This document shows positions 17,145 through 25,851 of a DNA stretch of 64,000 nt, piece by piece. This stretch comes from Verrucomicrobiaceae bacterium (GTDB taxonomy: Bacteria; Verrucomicrobiota; Verrucomicrobiia; Verrucomicrobiales; Verrucomicrobiaceae). Both the position numbers and the translations under genes were made by a program. Under the pieces are notes generated by a model. The model was not told where the DNA came from. It did no database searches and was given only the letters and a program-made list of their open reading frames with translations. The stretch's first letter is position 1. Every line of letters begins with the position of its first letter. The stretch lies in contig JAIXYN010000048.1 of assembly GCA_027490195.1 (NCBI GenBank), positions 1 to 64,000 on the forward strand, written 5' to 3'.

Positions 17145-18308
17145 ATGAGTACTCCAGAAGCCGGAAAGCCCGTTTACAACGTCAAGAACCCCTGCATCGC
17201 CAAGGTGAAGCGGATGTTCGACCTTTCCGGCCCCGATGCGCCCAAGCACACTGCGCATTATGAGATCGACCTCGCTGGTTCCGGTTTGGAGTACACTCCT
17301 GGCGACTCGCTGGCGGTGCAGCCCACGAATGATCCCGCGCTGGTGGATGATACGCTCGCGGCGCTCGGATTTTCAGGCACGGAAATCGTCAAGCATCCCA
17401 AGACGGCGGCTGAGGTGCCCATTCGTCAGGCATTGATCGAAGGCGCTCTCATCACCGAGATCGACAACAAGCTCATCAAAGCCATCATCGAAAAAACAGC
17501 AGGCGACACGCTGCTGGCCGACCTCAGTGTTCCGGAAAAAAAAGATGCGCTCAAAGAGTACCTGTGGGGCCGGTTTGTGGTGGACCTGCTGCTTGAAAAT
17601 CCCATCGCGAAGTTCACGCCCGAGGAGTTCATGCTCACGCAGAAGAGGCTTAATATCAGACTTTACTCCATCAGCAGCAGTCAGAAGGCGCACCCCGATG
17701 AAGTCCACCTCACCGTAGCCACCGTGCGATACACCAGCCACAACCGTGCGCGTGGCGGTGTGGCTTCCACCTTCCTGGCCGAACGTGTGACGCCGAATGA
17801 AACCCTGATTCCCTGCTTTGTGAATCACGGCAAAGGCTTTCGGCTCCCCGAGCCGCAGGAGGAGACGCCGATCATCATGTGCGGGCCGGGCACGGGCATT
17901 GCGCCGTTTCGTGCTTTCCTAGAGGAGCGGAAGGCGACGGGGGCGAAGGGCAAGGCGTGGCTGTTCTTTGGTGAGGTGAGCGCGAAGTCCTGCTTTTTCT
18001 ACAAGGAGGAGTTTGAAGGGTATCTCGCTGATGGGACGCTGACCAAGTTCAGCACGGCGTGGAGTCGCGATCAGGCCGAGAAGATTTATGTGCAGCACAA
18101 GATGCTGGAGAACAGCGCGGAGCTGTGGGCCTGGCTGGAGCAGGGGGCGATCTTCTATGTCTGCGGAGATGCTTCACGCATGGCCAGTGATGTGGACAAG
18201 GCGCTGCATACGATCATTGAGCAAGAGGGCGGCAAGTCGGCTGAGGAGGCTGCGGCGTATGTGCATGCGATGAAGGAGGCGAAGAGGTATCGGCGGGATG
18301 TGTATTGA
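17145..18308 (+). CDS. Stand-alone CysJ-like FAD/NADPH reductase
   Basis: A 387-residue protein equivalent to the ferredoxin-NADP-reductase half of sulfite reductase alpha subunit (CysJ). Motifs in order are GDSLAVQP, the FAD-binding RLYSISSS, the FAD phosphate segment GGVASTFL, the NADPH phosphate segment CGPGTGIAPFRAFLEER, the nicotinamide region YVCGDASRMASDVD, and the C-terminal YRRDVY that matches the aromatic end of CysJ. The N-terminal flavodoxin domain of classical CysJ is missing, so electrons must go through a separate carrier or directly to a partner. No sulfite reductase hemoprotein gene is next to it. Related stand-alone versions are usual in PVC genomes. Confidence 0.9.
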   Translation: MSTPEAGKPVYNVKNPCIAKVKRMFDLSGPDAPKHTAHYEIDLAGSGLEYTPGDSLAVQPTNDPALVDDTLAALGFSGTEIVKHPKTAAEVPIRQALIEGALITEIDNKLIKAIIEKTAGDTLLADLSVPEKKDALKEYLWGRFVVDLLLENPIAKFTPEEFMLTQKRLNIRLYSISSSQKAHPDEVHLTVATVRYTSHNRARGGVASTFLAERVTPNETLIPCFVNHGKGFRLPEPQEETPIIMCGPGTGIAPFRAFLEERKATGAKGKAWLFFGEVSAKSCFFYKEEFEGYLADGTLTKFSTAWSRDQAEKIYVQHKMLENSAELWAWLEQGAIFYVCGDASRMASDVDKALHTIIEQEGGKSAEEAAAYVHAMKEAKRYRRDVY

Positions 18309-18325
18309 GTTGTGTGGGCTCTTCA

Positions 18326-18484
18326 CCAAGGTGTGGGTGTCTCCTGACGCCCAGCTAGGATTGAGGTGTTCGATGCTTGCGGAATTTCAGACGGGGTCGG
18401 GAGACCCCGTCACCTTGGATCAGACGGGGGCGGGAGACCCCGTTGCCTTGGTTGAGATGGGGGCGGGAGGCCCCGTTACCTTGG
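18326..18484 (+). repeat. Cluster of four REP palindromes beside the RAYT gene
   Basis: Three direct copies of a palindrome of the type GACGGGGTCGGGAGACCCCG followed by TCACCTTGG lie at 18390-18418, 18423-18451 and 18456-18484; a degenerate inverted copy lies at 18326-18353. The last copy ends two bases before the transposase stop codon. The small open frame through the cluster is repeat-derived. Confidence 0.9.
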
Positions 18485-18485
18485 A

Positions 18486-19124
18486 TCAGAGTTGTTGGGC
18501 GAAGTCGCTTTCGAAATGGGTGAACGAGCCGGGTTTCAGGCCTGCCTTGGTGGGATTGCGGCGGATGTAGCGGGTGCAGTTGGCGAAATGATCGGCATCG
18601 CGGATCAAACGGTCGAAGTAGTCTTCCTGCCAGAATGGGCCGGTGCGAGCGAGATGCTTGTTGATGTTCGTGGCTGAAAAGCCTTTCCAGCTTTTGATGA
18701 TTTTTTCGAGTCGTGCTGCCGGGGCGAGCGTGGTGAGACAGTGCACGTGGTTGGGCATGATGACCCAGGCGTGGTGAAAGTGCTGCTCGCTGTCAAAATG
18801 GTTTAGAGTGTTTTCCACGATCCGACGGGTTTCATGATCGCGCAGATGGCAGGCTCCATGCCCGGCGTCGAGCCACTGGTCGATTTGTGCACTGAAGCGC
18901 GTGTGATATTCGGCGTCGGTTTCAGATGACCAGGGCTGCGGATGATGCTGCAGCCATTGTTGGCGTTCTTTTTGCCACTGGCGACGCAGTGTGGCAGGGG
19001 TGGAATCGCCGAGACGGAAGGTGATGAAATAGGTGGCACCTGGCTGCTGCCAGTGGGGAAGCATGTTTGCGGTGTGGATGATCTCCGCGAAGGGATTGAA
19101 GAACTGTAGGTCGTTCCAGGACAT
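18486..19124 (-). CDS. REP-associated tyrosine transposase (RAYT)
   Basis: A 212-residue single-stranded-DNA transposase of the IS200-like Y1 (PF01797) family. Features are the N-terminal strand GATYFITFRLGD, the metal-binding HxH pair at His126 and His128 (MPNHVHCL), the segment FWQEDYFDRLIRD, and the putative catalytic Tyr186 in TRYIRRNP. RAYT proteins are domesticated transposases that bind and cleave the REP palindromes of their own genome. Here palindromes of one family sit directly on both sides of the gene and further copies occur elsewhere in the window. The frame is intact and the key residues are present, so it is likely functional. Confidence 0.93.
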   Translation of the reverse strand: MSWNDLQFFNPFAEIIHTANMLPHWQQPGATYFITFRLGDSTPATLRRQWQKERQQWLQHHPQPWSSETDAEYHTRFSAQIDQWLDAGHGACHLRDHETRRIVENTLNHFDSEQHFHHAWVIMPNHVHCLTTLAPAARLEKIIKSWKGFSATNINKHLARTGPFWQEDYFDRLIRDADHFANCTRYIRRNPTKAGLKPGSFTHFESDFAQQL

Positions 19125-19175
19125 GCAGCTTTAGTGAAAGGTGGGTGTGGGGGGCTCGCGCCTCCCGGAATTTCG

Positions 19176-19204
19176 GACGGGGTCGGGAGACCCCGTCACC
19201 TTGG
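19176..19204 (+). repeat. REP palindrome on the upstream side of the RAYT gene
   Basis: An identical core to the copy at 18390 (GACGGGGTCGGGAGACCCCG, then TCACCTTGG), also preceded by GGAATTTC and one variable base. It sits between the RAYT start and the stop codon of the HerA-like gene. Confidence 0.9.
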
Positions 19205-19211
19205 GGTTTGG

Positions 19212-21623
19212 TTAATTCGATAGCCACAAAATACCAGTCGCTGTCACCTGGATGTTCTTCTTCAAGGGGCTGAGTTTGAAGGGTTCGAAGGTGAGGGTGG
19301 CGGGATCGTACTGATCGCGGATTTTCTGGGTGTCATCGGCGATTTGTTTTTCCAGCTCGGCTATGTCGGCTTTGAGGGACTCCAATTCATTCTGGGCGGC
19401 TTTGACATCGGCGCCCTCCTTCCAGGCGCGGGAGGCGCTGCTGATGGTGCTGGCTTTGACGAGGCTGGTCTTGCGGCCGAAGATGGCGCCGAGAATGCTG
19501 CCGCCGATCTCCACGGCAGCGCTCAGTTTGGCACCGCTGGACTGGGCCTGCTGCACATCCACCTTGCTGGCGGCTTTCTCGGCCTTGTCCTGCAGCGACT
19601 TCATGGTCTTCGCGGTTTTGGTGCGTAGTTCCTCGATGGCGGCGTCGCGCTGCTCGCGGGTGGTCTGGGTGATGCGAACTTTGAATTCGTCCTGCTTCTC
19701 GCCGGGGTTGGAATACACTTCAAGCAGTGGCGAGAAGAAGAGTTCAAGGCTGTGATTGTTAAACACCCAGTCGGTGAAGTCTTTTTTGATGCTGGTGTAG
19801 GTGGTCGTTTTCAGCGCGGGGCCGGGAAGGTCGGCATAAGCGGCGTTTTCCTTGGGTTCGCTTTCGTAGTTGGAGAGATCGTCGTCTTTCGGCACATCGA
19901 CAAATTTGTCCCAGAGGACCTTCTGCTTCTCGATATCGATCTCATTCACGAGGGTGACGATGCTGCGGCCGCTGATCTTCCGCTTGGCATCGTCAAACAT
20001 GACCGTGGCGCTGCGAAGGATGGCGGGTGTGTAGGTGATGCGTTCGCCGTCATCGTCGCTGGGCTGGAAGAGTTCGGTGGCACCTTCGGGCAGCTTTGGA
20101 CGCAGGGTGTTGCGGTCGGTGGCTGCGGCACTGCTCGCGCCGGGTGGTGCAAAGCCGTCATCTTCGGCAGCGGCGGCTGCTTTGGCTCCTGCCTTCGGAC
20201 GGATGGGGTCCATAAGGGCTTTGATCTGCGGGCGCGAGAGCGGGCCGCTGAGGTAGCTCATCAGCCAGCGTACGGTGAAGACCACGGGGTGGTCTTCATG
20301 CACGTTGTTCATGAGGAAGACACGGTTGCCGAGTCCGGCGAGTGTCTGCTCCATGAGCTGGCGGTCAAACTTGCCGCCTGCCGTGTTGGCTGCGCCTTCG
20401 AGGCCTTCGAGCACGCGCATCTTGTCGCGCTCCGTTTGCAGGCGGCCTAGCCACCAGGTGCCGATGTTTGCCAGCGCCTTGTAGTCGAGGTCGGCGGGGT
20501 TTTGCGTGGCCAGCAGGATGCCGAGGCCAAAGGCGCGCGCCTGTTTGAGCAGAATCATGAGCGGCTTTTTTGAGGGCGGCATGGCCGTCGGGGGCAGGTA
20601 GCCGTAGATCTCGTCCATGTAGAAGATGGCGCGCAGGGAGGTCGTGCCCTGCTGCGTGCGCATCCACCCAAGGAGCTGATTCATCAGCAGCGAAACGAAG
20701 AACATGCGTTCGGTATCGCTGAGATGAGCGATGCAGAAGATGGTGATGCGTGGCTTGCCCTCAGGCGTGTAGTACATGCGCTGGATGTCGAGCGCCTCGC
20801 CTTCCAGCCAGGAGCTGAAGCCGGGAGATGCGAGCAGGTTATTGAGCTTCATCGCCAGCGCGGTGCGCTTGGCCTCGGGCATGAAGCTGTCGAGATCTAC
20901 CACGCCGACCTTGCTGATGGGCGGCTGCTGGATCTGGCGCACGAGGTTTTCCAGTGTGAGATTTTGCCCCTTCTTCCAGCCGTGCGCGACGATGTTGCTC
21001 AGCAGGATGTGCTCTGGCGACTGGATGGGATCGGCATTGACGTTTAGAAGTCCCAGCATGGAGGATACGGTGCTTTCGATGCGGTCGCCGAGAGCTTCGG
21101 CATCGTCCATCACCTCGGCGGGAGGGCAGTTCAGCGAGCTGAGAATGGATACTGGCAGACCTGCATTGCTGCCGGGCGTGTAGATGGACATGTCCACGGT
21201 CTCTCGTAGTTTCTTGATGCGATCGGCGCTTTGGCCCCATTCGCCGAGGCCCTTCTGCCACAGTGCTGACTGAGCGGCAGCATAATCATCCGGCGACTGC
21301 CCTTTGCGCCTTGCCTCGTCTTCATTGATCCACGGGCGAAACTCCTCCGGCGTGAGATTGGGGAAGGTGAGCAGCGCGTTGCCGATGTCTCCTTTGGGAT
21401 CGATGGCGATGACTGGCACGCCATCCATCGCCGCTTCTTCGAGCAGGGAGAGGCAGAGGCCGGTCTTGCCGCTGCCTGTCATGCCGAGGACGACGCCGTG
21501 CGTTACCAGATCCTTTGAGTCGTAGAGAATGAGGTCGTCTTTGATCTGCTTTGAAGCGAGGTCGTATTCACGGCCGAGGTAGAAGGTGCCGAGCTTTTCG
21601 TATTGATCAGGTGAGATAGGCAT
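19212..21623 (-). CDS. HerA-like ATPase with C-terminal coiled coil
   Basis: An 803-residue ATP-binding protein. The ATG at 21623 (MPISPDQYEKLGTFYLGREYD) is preferred, since the frame further upstream is repeat-like. It has a HerA/FtsK-type RecA fold: Walker A GMTGSGKTGL (residues 48-56), AIDPKGDIGN after the second strand, Walker B AIFYMDEIYGYLPP and a sensor-like LLATQNPADLDYKAL. From about residue 640 it is charged and helical, with likely coiled coil (TRDQ-type heptads around EELRTKTAKTMKSLQDKAEKA). Such proteins are annotated as DUF853/HerA-like and may translocate DNA, but no NurA nuclease lies nearby. Function is therefore uncertain. Confidence 0.85.
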   Translation of the reverse strand: MPISPDQYEKLGTFYLGREYDLASKQIKDDLILYDSKDLVTHGVVLGMTGSGKTGLCLSLLEEAAMDGVPVIAIDPKGDIGNALLTFPNLTPEEFRPWINEDEARRKGQSPDDYAAAQSALWQKGLGEWGQSADRIKKLRETVDMSIYTPGSNAGLPVSILSSLNCPPAEVMDDAEALGDRIESTVSSMLGLLNVNADPIQSPEHILLSNIVAHGWKKGQNLTLENLVRQIQQPPISKVGVVDLDSFMPEAKRTALAMKLNNLLASPGFSSWLEGEALDIQRMYYTPEGKPRITIFCIAHLSDTERMFFVSLLMNQLLGWMRTQQGTTSLRAIFYMDEIYGYLPPTAMPPSKKPLMILLKQARAFGLGILLATQNPADLDYKALANIGTWWLGRLQTERDKMRVLEGLEGAANTAGGKFDRQLMEQTLAGLGNRVFLMNNVHEDHPVVFTVRWLMSYLSGPLSRPQIKALMDPIRPKAGAKAAAAAEDDGFAPPGASSAAATDRNTLRPKLPEGATELFQPSDDDGERITYTPAILRSATVMFDDAKRKISGRSIVTLVNEIDIEKQKVLWDKFVDVPKDDDLSNYESEPKENAAYADLPGPALKTTTYTSIKKDFTDWVFNNHSLELFFSPLLEVYSNPGEKQDEFKVRITQTTREQRDAAIEELRTKTAKTMKSLQDKAEKAASKVDVQQAQSSGAKLSAAVEIGGSILGAIFGRKTSLVKASTISSASRAWKEGADVKAAQNELESLKADIAELEKQIADDTQKIRDQYDPATLTFEPFKLSPLKKNIQVTATGILWLSN

Positions 21624-21724
21624 GGTGGCAGGGAAAGGTGTGAAATGAGCGTGGCGGGGGCGGATGGGATTGCAAAATGAGAATTGGAAAATGCAAAGTT
21701 TGAAATGACAGGCAGGATGCCACC

Positions 21725-23824
21725 ATGCGTGCCGCATATCTGCTGTTTATGATCACCGCCACACTCTCCGCTGAAGTTTTGACCTATCCCCAGACACGCA
21801 AGGAGGACGTGGTGGACGTGCATCATGGCGTGAAGACCGCTGATCCCTACCGCTGGCTGGAGGACGACAACTCGGAGGAAACCAAGGCCTGGGTGAAGGC
21901 GCAGAATGAGGTGACGTTTTCGTATCTGGAAAAACTGCCGCGCCGCGAGGAGATCAAGACGCGACTGCAGAAGCTGTGGAACTATGAGCGCATGGGGCAG
22001 CCTTTTGAGCATGGCGGGCGGTGGTTCTTCACGCACAATTCGGGTCTGCAGAATCAGGCGGTGCTGATGACGGCGGAGTCGCTGGAAGGGGAGGCCAGGG
22101 TGCTGCTGGATCCGAATGCGATGTCCGAGGATGGCACGACATCGTTGTCTGATTATGCGCCGACGGAAGATGGAAAGCTGATCGCCTACGGTGTTTCTGA
22201 GGCGGGCAGTGACTGGACGATGATCCGCGTGCGCGACATCGCAACCGGTCGCGATTTGGATGATGTGGTGAAGTGGGTGAAGTTCAGCGGTGTGTCTTGG
22301 CGGAAGGACGGCAGCGGCTTCTACTACTCACGCTATGATGAGCCGAAGGCGGGCGCGGCGCTCACGGCGAAGAATGAATTTCACAAACTCTACTTCCACG
22401 CGCTGGGAAAAGACCAGAGTGAAGATCAGCTCATTTACGAGCGCAAGGATGAGCCTAAGTGGGGCTTTGGTGGTGGGGTGACGGAGGATGGCGAGTATCT
22501 TGTGATTCAGGTGTGGCTGGGCACGGAGCCGAAGAACCGCGTGTTCTACCAGAAGATCGGTGGTGGCGGACCGGTGATGAAACTGCTGAATGATAATGAT
22601 GCGCGATATGACTTCATCGACAATGAAGGGCCGGTTTTTTACTTCCGCACGGATCTGAATGCGCCGTGTTTTCAGGTCATCGCCATCGATGTGCGCAAGC
22701 CGGAACGTGGCAACTGGCGCATTGTGGTGCCCGAGGTGCCGAAGGTGCTGCTGGAAGGCGTCAGCACGGTGGGCGGGCAGATGTTTTGCGAGTACCTGCG
22801 CGATGCAAAGACCGAGGTGAAATGCTATGATCTCGACGGCAAGCTCATCCGCGACATCAAGATGCCCGGCATTGGTAGCGCGGGTGGTTTTGGTGGTCAT
22901 CGGCATGATACCTCCACCTTTTACACCTTCACCGGTTTCACTGAGCCGGGCGCCATCTACCGCATGGATTTGAAAACCGGCGAGAGCAAGCTGTGGCGGA
23001 AACCGAAGGTGGACTTCGACGGCTCGGCTTTTGAGACGCAGCAGGTGTTTTACCACAGCAAGGACGGCACTCGTGTGCCGATGTTCATTGTTCACAAAAA
23101 AGGGCTGAAGCTTGATGGCTCGAATCCCACGCTGCTTTATGGCTACGGCGGTTTTAACATCAACCTCACTCCCGGCTTCTCCGTCTCACGCGCCGTGTGG
23201 CTGGAAATGGGCGGTGTCTTTGTGATGCCGAACCTGCGTGGCGGCGGCGAGTATGGCCGTTCGTGGCATCAGGCCGGCATTAAGCTTGGCAAACAGAACG
23301 TGTTTGATGATTTCATCGCGGCTGCTGAGTGGCTCATCTCGCACAAGTACACGGCCAGCGCCAAGCTTGCAATTCAGGGGGGAAGCAATGGTGGGCTACT
23401 TGTGGGTGCGTGCATCACGCAGCGCCCTGAGCTTTATGCTGCCGCGCTCCCGGCAGTGGGGGTGCTCGACATGCTGCGCTTTGAGAAATTCACCATCGGC
23501 TGGGGCTGGAAGAGCGATTACGGCAGCGTGGAAAACCCTGCGGAGTTCAATGCGCTGCTCAAATACTCGCCGTATCACAATCTCAGGCCTGGCATGCGGT
23601 ATCCTGCGACGCTGGTGCTGACGAGTGATCACGATGACCGCGTGGTGCCTGCACACAGCTTCAAGTTTGGTGCTCGTTTGCAGGAGTGTCAGGCGAAAGA
23701 CGGACCGCCTACGCTGGTCCGCATTGAGACGAGCGCGGGGCATGGGGCTGGGACGGCGCTGAACAAGACCATTGAGAAGACGGCGGACGAGTGGGCGTTT
23801 TTGGTGCGGGCGCTGGGGATGTGA
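21725..23824 (+). CDS. Secreted prolyl oligopeptidase (S9A serine peptidase)
   Basis: A 699-residue peptidase with a short signal sequence (MRAAYLLFMITATLSAE). The N-terminal phrase DPYRWLEDDNSEETKAWV and the seven-bladed propeller lead into an alpha/beta-hydrolase domain. The catalytic triad is visible as Ser554 in GGSNGGLLVG, Asp638 in DHDDRVVPAHS and His673 in AGHGAG. The segment MPNLRGGGEYGRSWHQAG is also diagnostic of S9A enzymes. It cleaves short peptides after proline, here presumably in the periplasm. It is divergent from the HerA-like gene with about 100 bases between starts. Confidence 0.96.
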   Translation: MRAAYLLFMITATLSAEVLTYPQTRKEDVVDVHHGVKTADPYRWLEDDNSEETKAWVKAQNEVTFSYLEKLPRREEIKTRLQKLWNYERMGQPFEHGGRWFFTHNSGLQNQAVLMTAESLEGEARVLLDPNAMSEDGTTSLSDYAPTEDGKLIAYGVSEAGSDWTMIRVRDIATGRDLDDVVKWVKFSGVSWRKDGSGFYYSRYDEPKAGAALTAKNEFHKLYFHALGKDQSEDQLIYERKDEPKWGFGGGVTEDGEYLVIQVWLGTEPKNRVFYQKIGGGGPVMKLLNDNDARYDFIDNEGPVFYFRTDLNAPCFQVIAIDVRKPERGNWRIVVPEVPKVLLEGVSTVGGQMFCEYLRDAKTEVKCYDLDGKLIRDIKMPGIGSAGGFGGHRHDTSTFYTFTGFTEPGAIYRMDLKTGESKLWRKPKVDFDGSAFETQQVFYHSKDGTRVPMFIVHKKGLKLDGSNPTLLYGYGGFNINLTPGFSVSRAVWLEMGGVFVMPNLRGGGEYGRSWHQAGIKLGKQNVFDDFIAAAEWLISHKYTASAKLAIQGGSNGGLLVGACITQRPELYAAALPAVGVLDMLRFEKFTIGWGWKSDYGSVENPAEFNALLKYSPYHNLRPGMRYPATLVLTSDHDDRVVPAHSFKFGARLQECQAKDGPPTLVRIETSAGHGAGTALNKTIEKTADEWAFLVRALGM

Positions 23825-23929
23825 GCAGTGGCGCTTTCAGTGCTCCGGCAAGGTATGTTGGACAAACGTTAGCCCTCGGGTGTGGAGGGCGCGTTGATCG
23901 ACAGACAAGAGTGTCCATCGTACTTCCAA

Positions 23930-25129
23930 TCAATCCCGCACAAAGAAATTCGCGAATGTCACTGGCGTGCCGAAATCGGCGATACCGATGGGACCTTTGG
24001 CCGATCCTTCAATCGTGGCCTCCAATGTTTGCGGATTGGCTTCCTGAGTTTCGGTGAGCGTGGCGGTGGCTTTGGTGCCTTCGAGTTTGAGGCGGAGGCG
24101 GTACCATTTACCGAGTTTCACTTGATCCGGGCCGAAGACGATGGGGGCTTTGCCGGAGCCGATGAGGACGGTGGGATTCTTTTCTCCGCGTACGTGGAAA
24201 GCGGTGCAAGCTTTGGTGAGGTTGGCGGATTTGAGGAGCTGGAAGTCCGCGATGAATTCGCCATTCGCGATTTCAGCTTCGCTCCACAGCGGGGTGGATT
24301 CCTGGCCGTCAGTGGCTTCGAGTTTGAGATTCCAGTTGGAGGGTTTCCAGCGGGCTTCGGTGCCTGCGGCGACTTTCCAGCCACGGAGGTCGAGGCCGTT
24401 GTAGAGGTGTTTCCAGTCTTGATCGAGTGGGGCGGAGTCGGCGGCGGTGGCTCCGGTGGAGGGGAGTTCTTTGATGCGCACATTGCGGAATTCGACGGGA
24501 GCGCCTTCGGATTCGAGAGCGAGGTAGCCTTTGCGCCAGAAGCATTTGTCACCGCCGCTGACGATCTTGCCATTCACGGCGAGGGTGAGGGTGCCGTTGT
24601 TGCCGGTGATGCGGTAGTGGTTCCATTCGGGCGAGGGCTTGCTGCGTTCCTCGCTGGGAAAGCTGCGCTGGCCGCTGTGGTCGCCATGGGGCTCCATGGT
24701 GGCCCCGTGGATGGGGAAGACATCGCCATGGGTGGTGAACCAGCGTGGCTTTTTGGGATCGGCATGCTTCATGTAGCCGTGGTCGAGCACCTGCACCTCG
24801 ATGCCGCGCAGAAAGGGAACACCCGGCGCGGAGATGGGGCTGCCCCAGATGAAGACGCCGGAGTTGCCACCGCTGGTGAGGTGTCGCCACTCGCACTCCA
24901 GAATGAAGTTTTCATACTGCTTTTCCGTGCGCATGGCTCCTGTTGGAATGCCGGTGCAACTGACGACGCCGTCTTTGATGCTCCAGGTTTCAGGCGCGCA
25001 GTTGGCATTGACCCAGCCGCTGAGGTCCTTGCCATTGAACATGGGCACAAAGCCGTCGTCCTCGGCAGCGTGGGAAAAGGGGAGTGTGGTTGAAAGCGCA
25101 AGAGCGCAGAGCAGCGTGGTGGATTTCAT
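23930..25129 (-). CDS. Secreted protein with two DUF1080 domains
   Basis: A 399-residue protein; the ATG at 25129 opens a signal peptide (MKSTTLLCALALSTTLPFSHA). Two DUF1080 (PF06439, 3-keto-disaccharide hydrolase-like, concanavalin-type) domains follow: the first from GFVPMFNGKDLSGWV to about residue 210, the second from DWKHLYNGLDLRGWKV to the end. The first has the full family signature (WRHLTSGGNSGVFIWG, EVQVLDHG, HGDVFP); the second is more divergent. Some DUF1080 proteins cleave 3-keto-glucosides; others may only bind sugar. It is monocistronic and fits the secreted sugar-oxidation theme of this genome. Confidence 0.9.
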   Translation of the reverse strand: MKSTTLLCALALSTTLPFSHAAEDDGFVPMFNGKDLSGWVNANCAPETWSIKDGVVSCTGIPTGAMRTEKQYENFILECEWRHLTSGGNSGVFIWGSPISAPGVPFLRGIEVQVLDHGYMKHADPKKPRWFTTHGDVFPIHGATMEPHGDHSGQRSFPSEERSKPSPEWNHYRITGNNGTLTLAVNGKIVSGGDKCFWRKGYLALESEGAPVEFRNVRIKELPSTGATAADSAPLDQDWKHLYNGLDLRGWKVAAGTEARWKPSNWNLKLEATDGQESTPLWSEAEIANGEFIADFQLLKSANLTKACTAFHVRGEKNPTVLIGSGKAPIVFGPDQVKLGKWYRLRLKLEGTKATATLTETQEANPQTLEATIEGSAKGPIGIADFGTPVTFANFFVRD

Positions 25130-25851
25130 GTGCGTGTACAAACGAAGTCAGGCGTCCAGGCTTCGCAGCGAAAATGCAAGATGTCCTGGAGCGCGGATCT
25201 CAGAATCCGCTGCATTGATTCGCTGCGCTCACCCTTCGGGCTCCTTTCAGTCGTCTTTCTCGCTCTGCTCGGTTCCGCAAAAACGCGCAGCCCAGCTACG
25301 TTCCAGCCGCCCTTTATTTGCTCATCGCCGCAGCCAGCGTGTTTGCGGCCCCGAGCGTGAAACACCGCCCGCTGAGTGGAAGCGGCCCGCTGCGGGCTCG
25401 GAGGCCCGGGCGCCTCGGGCGTTGCGGATCGTGGTGCCGCATTCACCAGAGCCTATGAAATTTGAACCCACTCATCTATACTGCCGCGCATCACAAACAC
25501 TCAAAAGAGGCCCGCTTCGGGATAAGTGGGTTCTGTGCGCCCGTCTATCGGCCACGATAAGGACGGCGGACCTTTTTGAGCGCCTGCGTCGTCGCAGACC
25601 CTAAATCACGGACCCGCACAGCGGTTCCCTACCAGCGCTGGGGCACGCGCTGCTCTGGATGGTAGGGATGCGCTGTGCGCGTCCCTGGAATCCTTCGCCC
25701 CATGACGGGCTGCTGACCCACCCTTTCCGCACCTTTCCAGCCGCTCCGCATCAGCCGTCGTGCGGTGCGTCGGTGCATCGCCCATCTGCAGAGTAGTCCC
25801 TCGCAAAATGAAGAGTTTGTGATGCGTGGCAGTATAGATCGGTCCCCAGCC
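25130..25851. other. Non-coding gap with repeat-derived sequence
   Basis: No convincing gene in about 720 bases. The part at 25561-25710 is an inverted copy of the long palindromic repeat found twice at 62.8-63.2 kb; its arms read CCGCACAGCGGTTCCCTACC and GGTAGGGATGCGCTGTGCG. The part nearer the DUF1080 gene is GC-rich with small inverted repeats but shows no open frame with family features. Confidence 0.7.

Noticed and set aside
18298-18570. Small plus-strand frame after the CysJ-like gene
   Set aside because: It consists of translated REP palindromes (repeated GDPV phrases) and overlaps the RAYT gene.
23882-25093. 403-codon plus-strand frame opposite the DUF1080 protein
   Set aside because: The minus strand has a signal peptide and two DUF1080 signatures; the opposite frame is Glu/Gly/Phe-rich noise.
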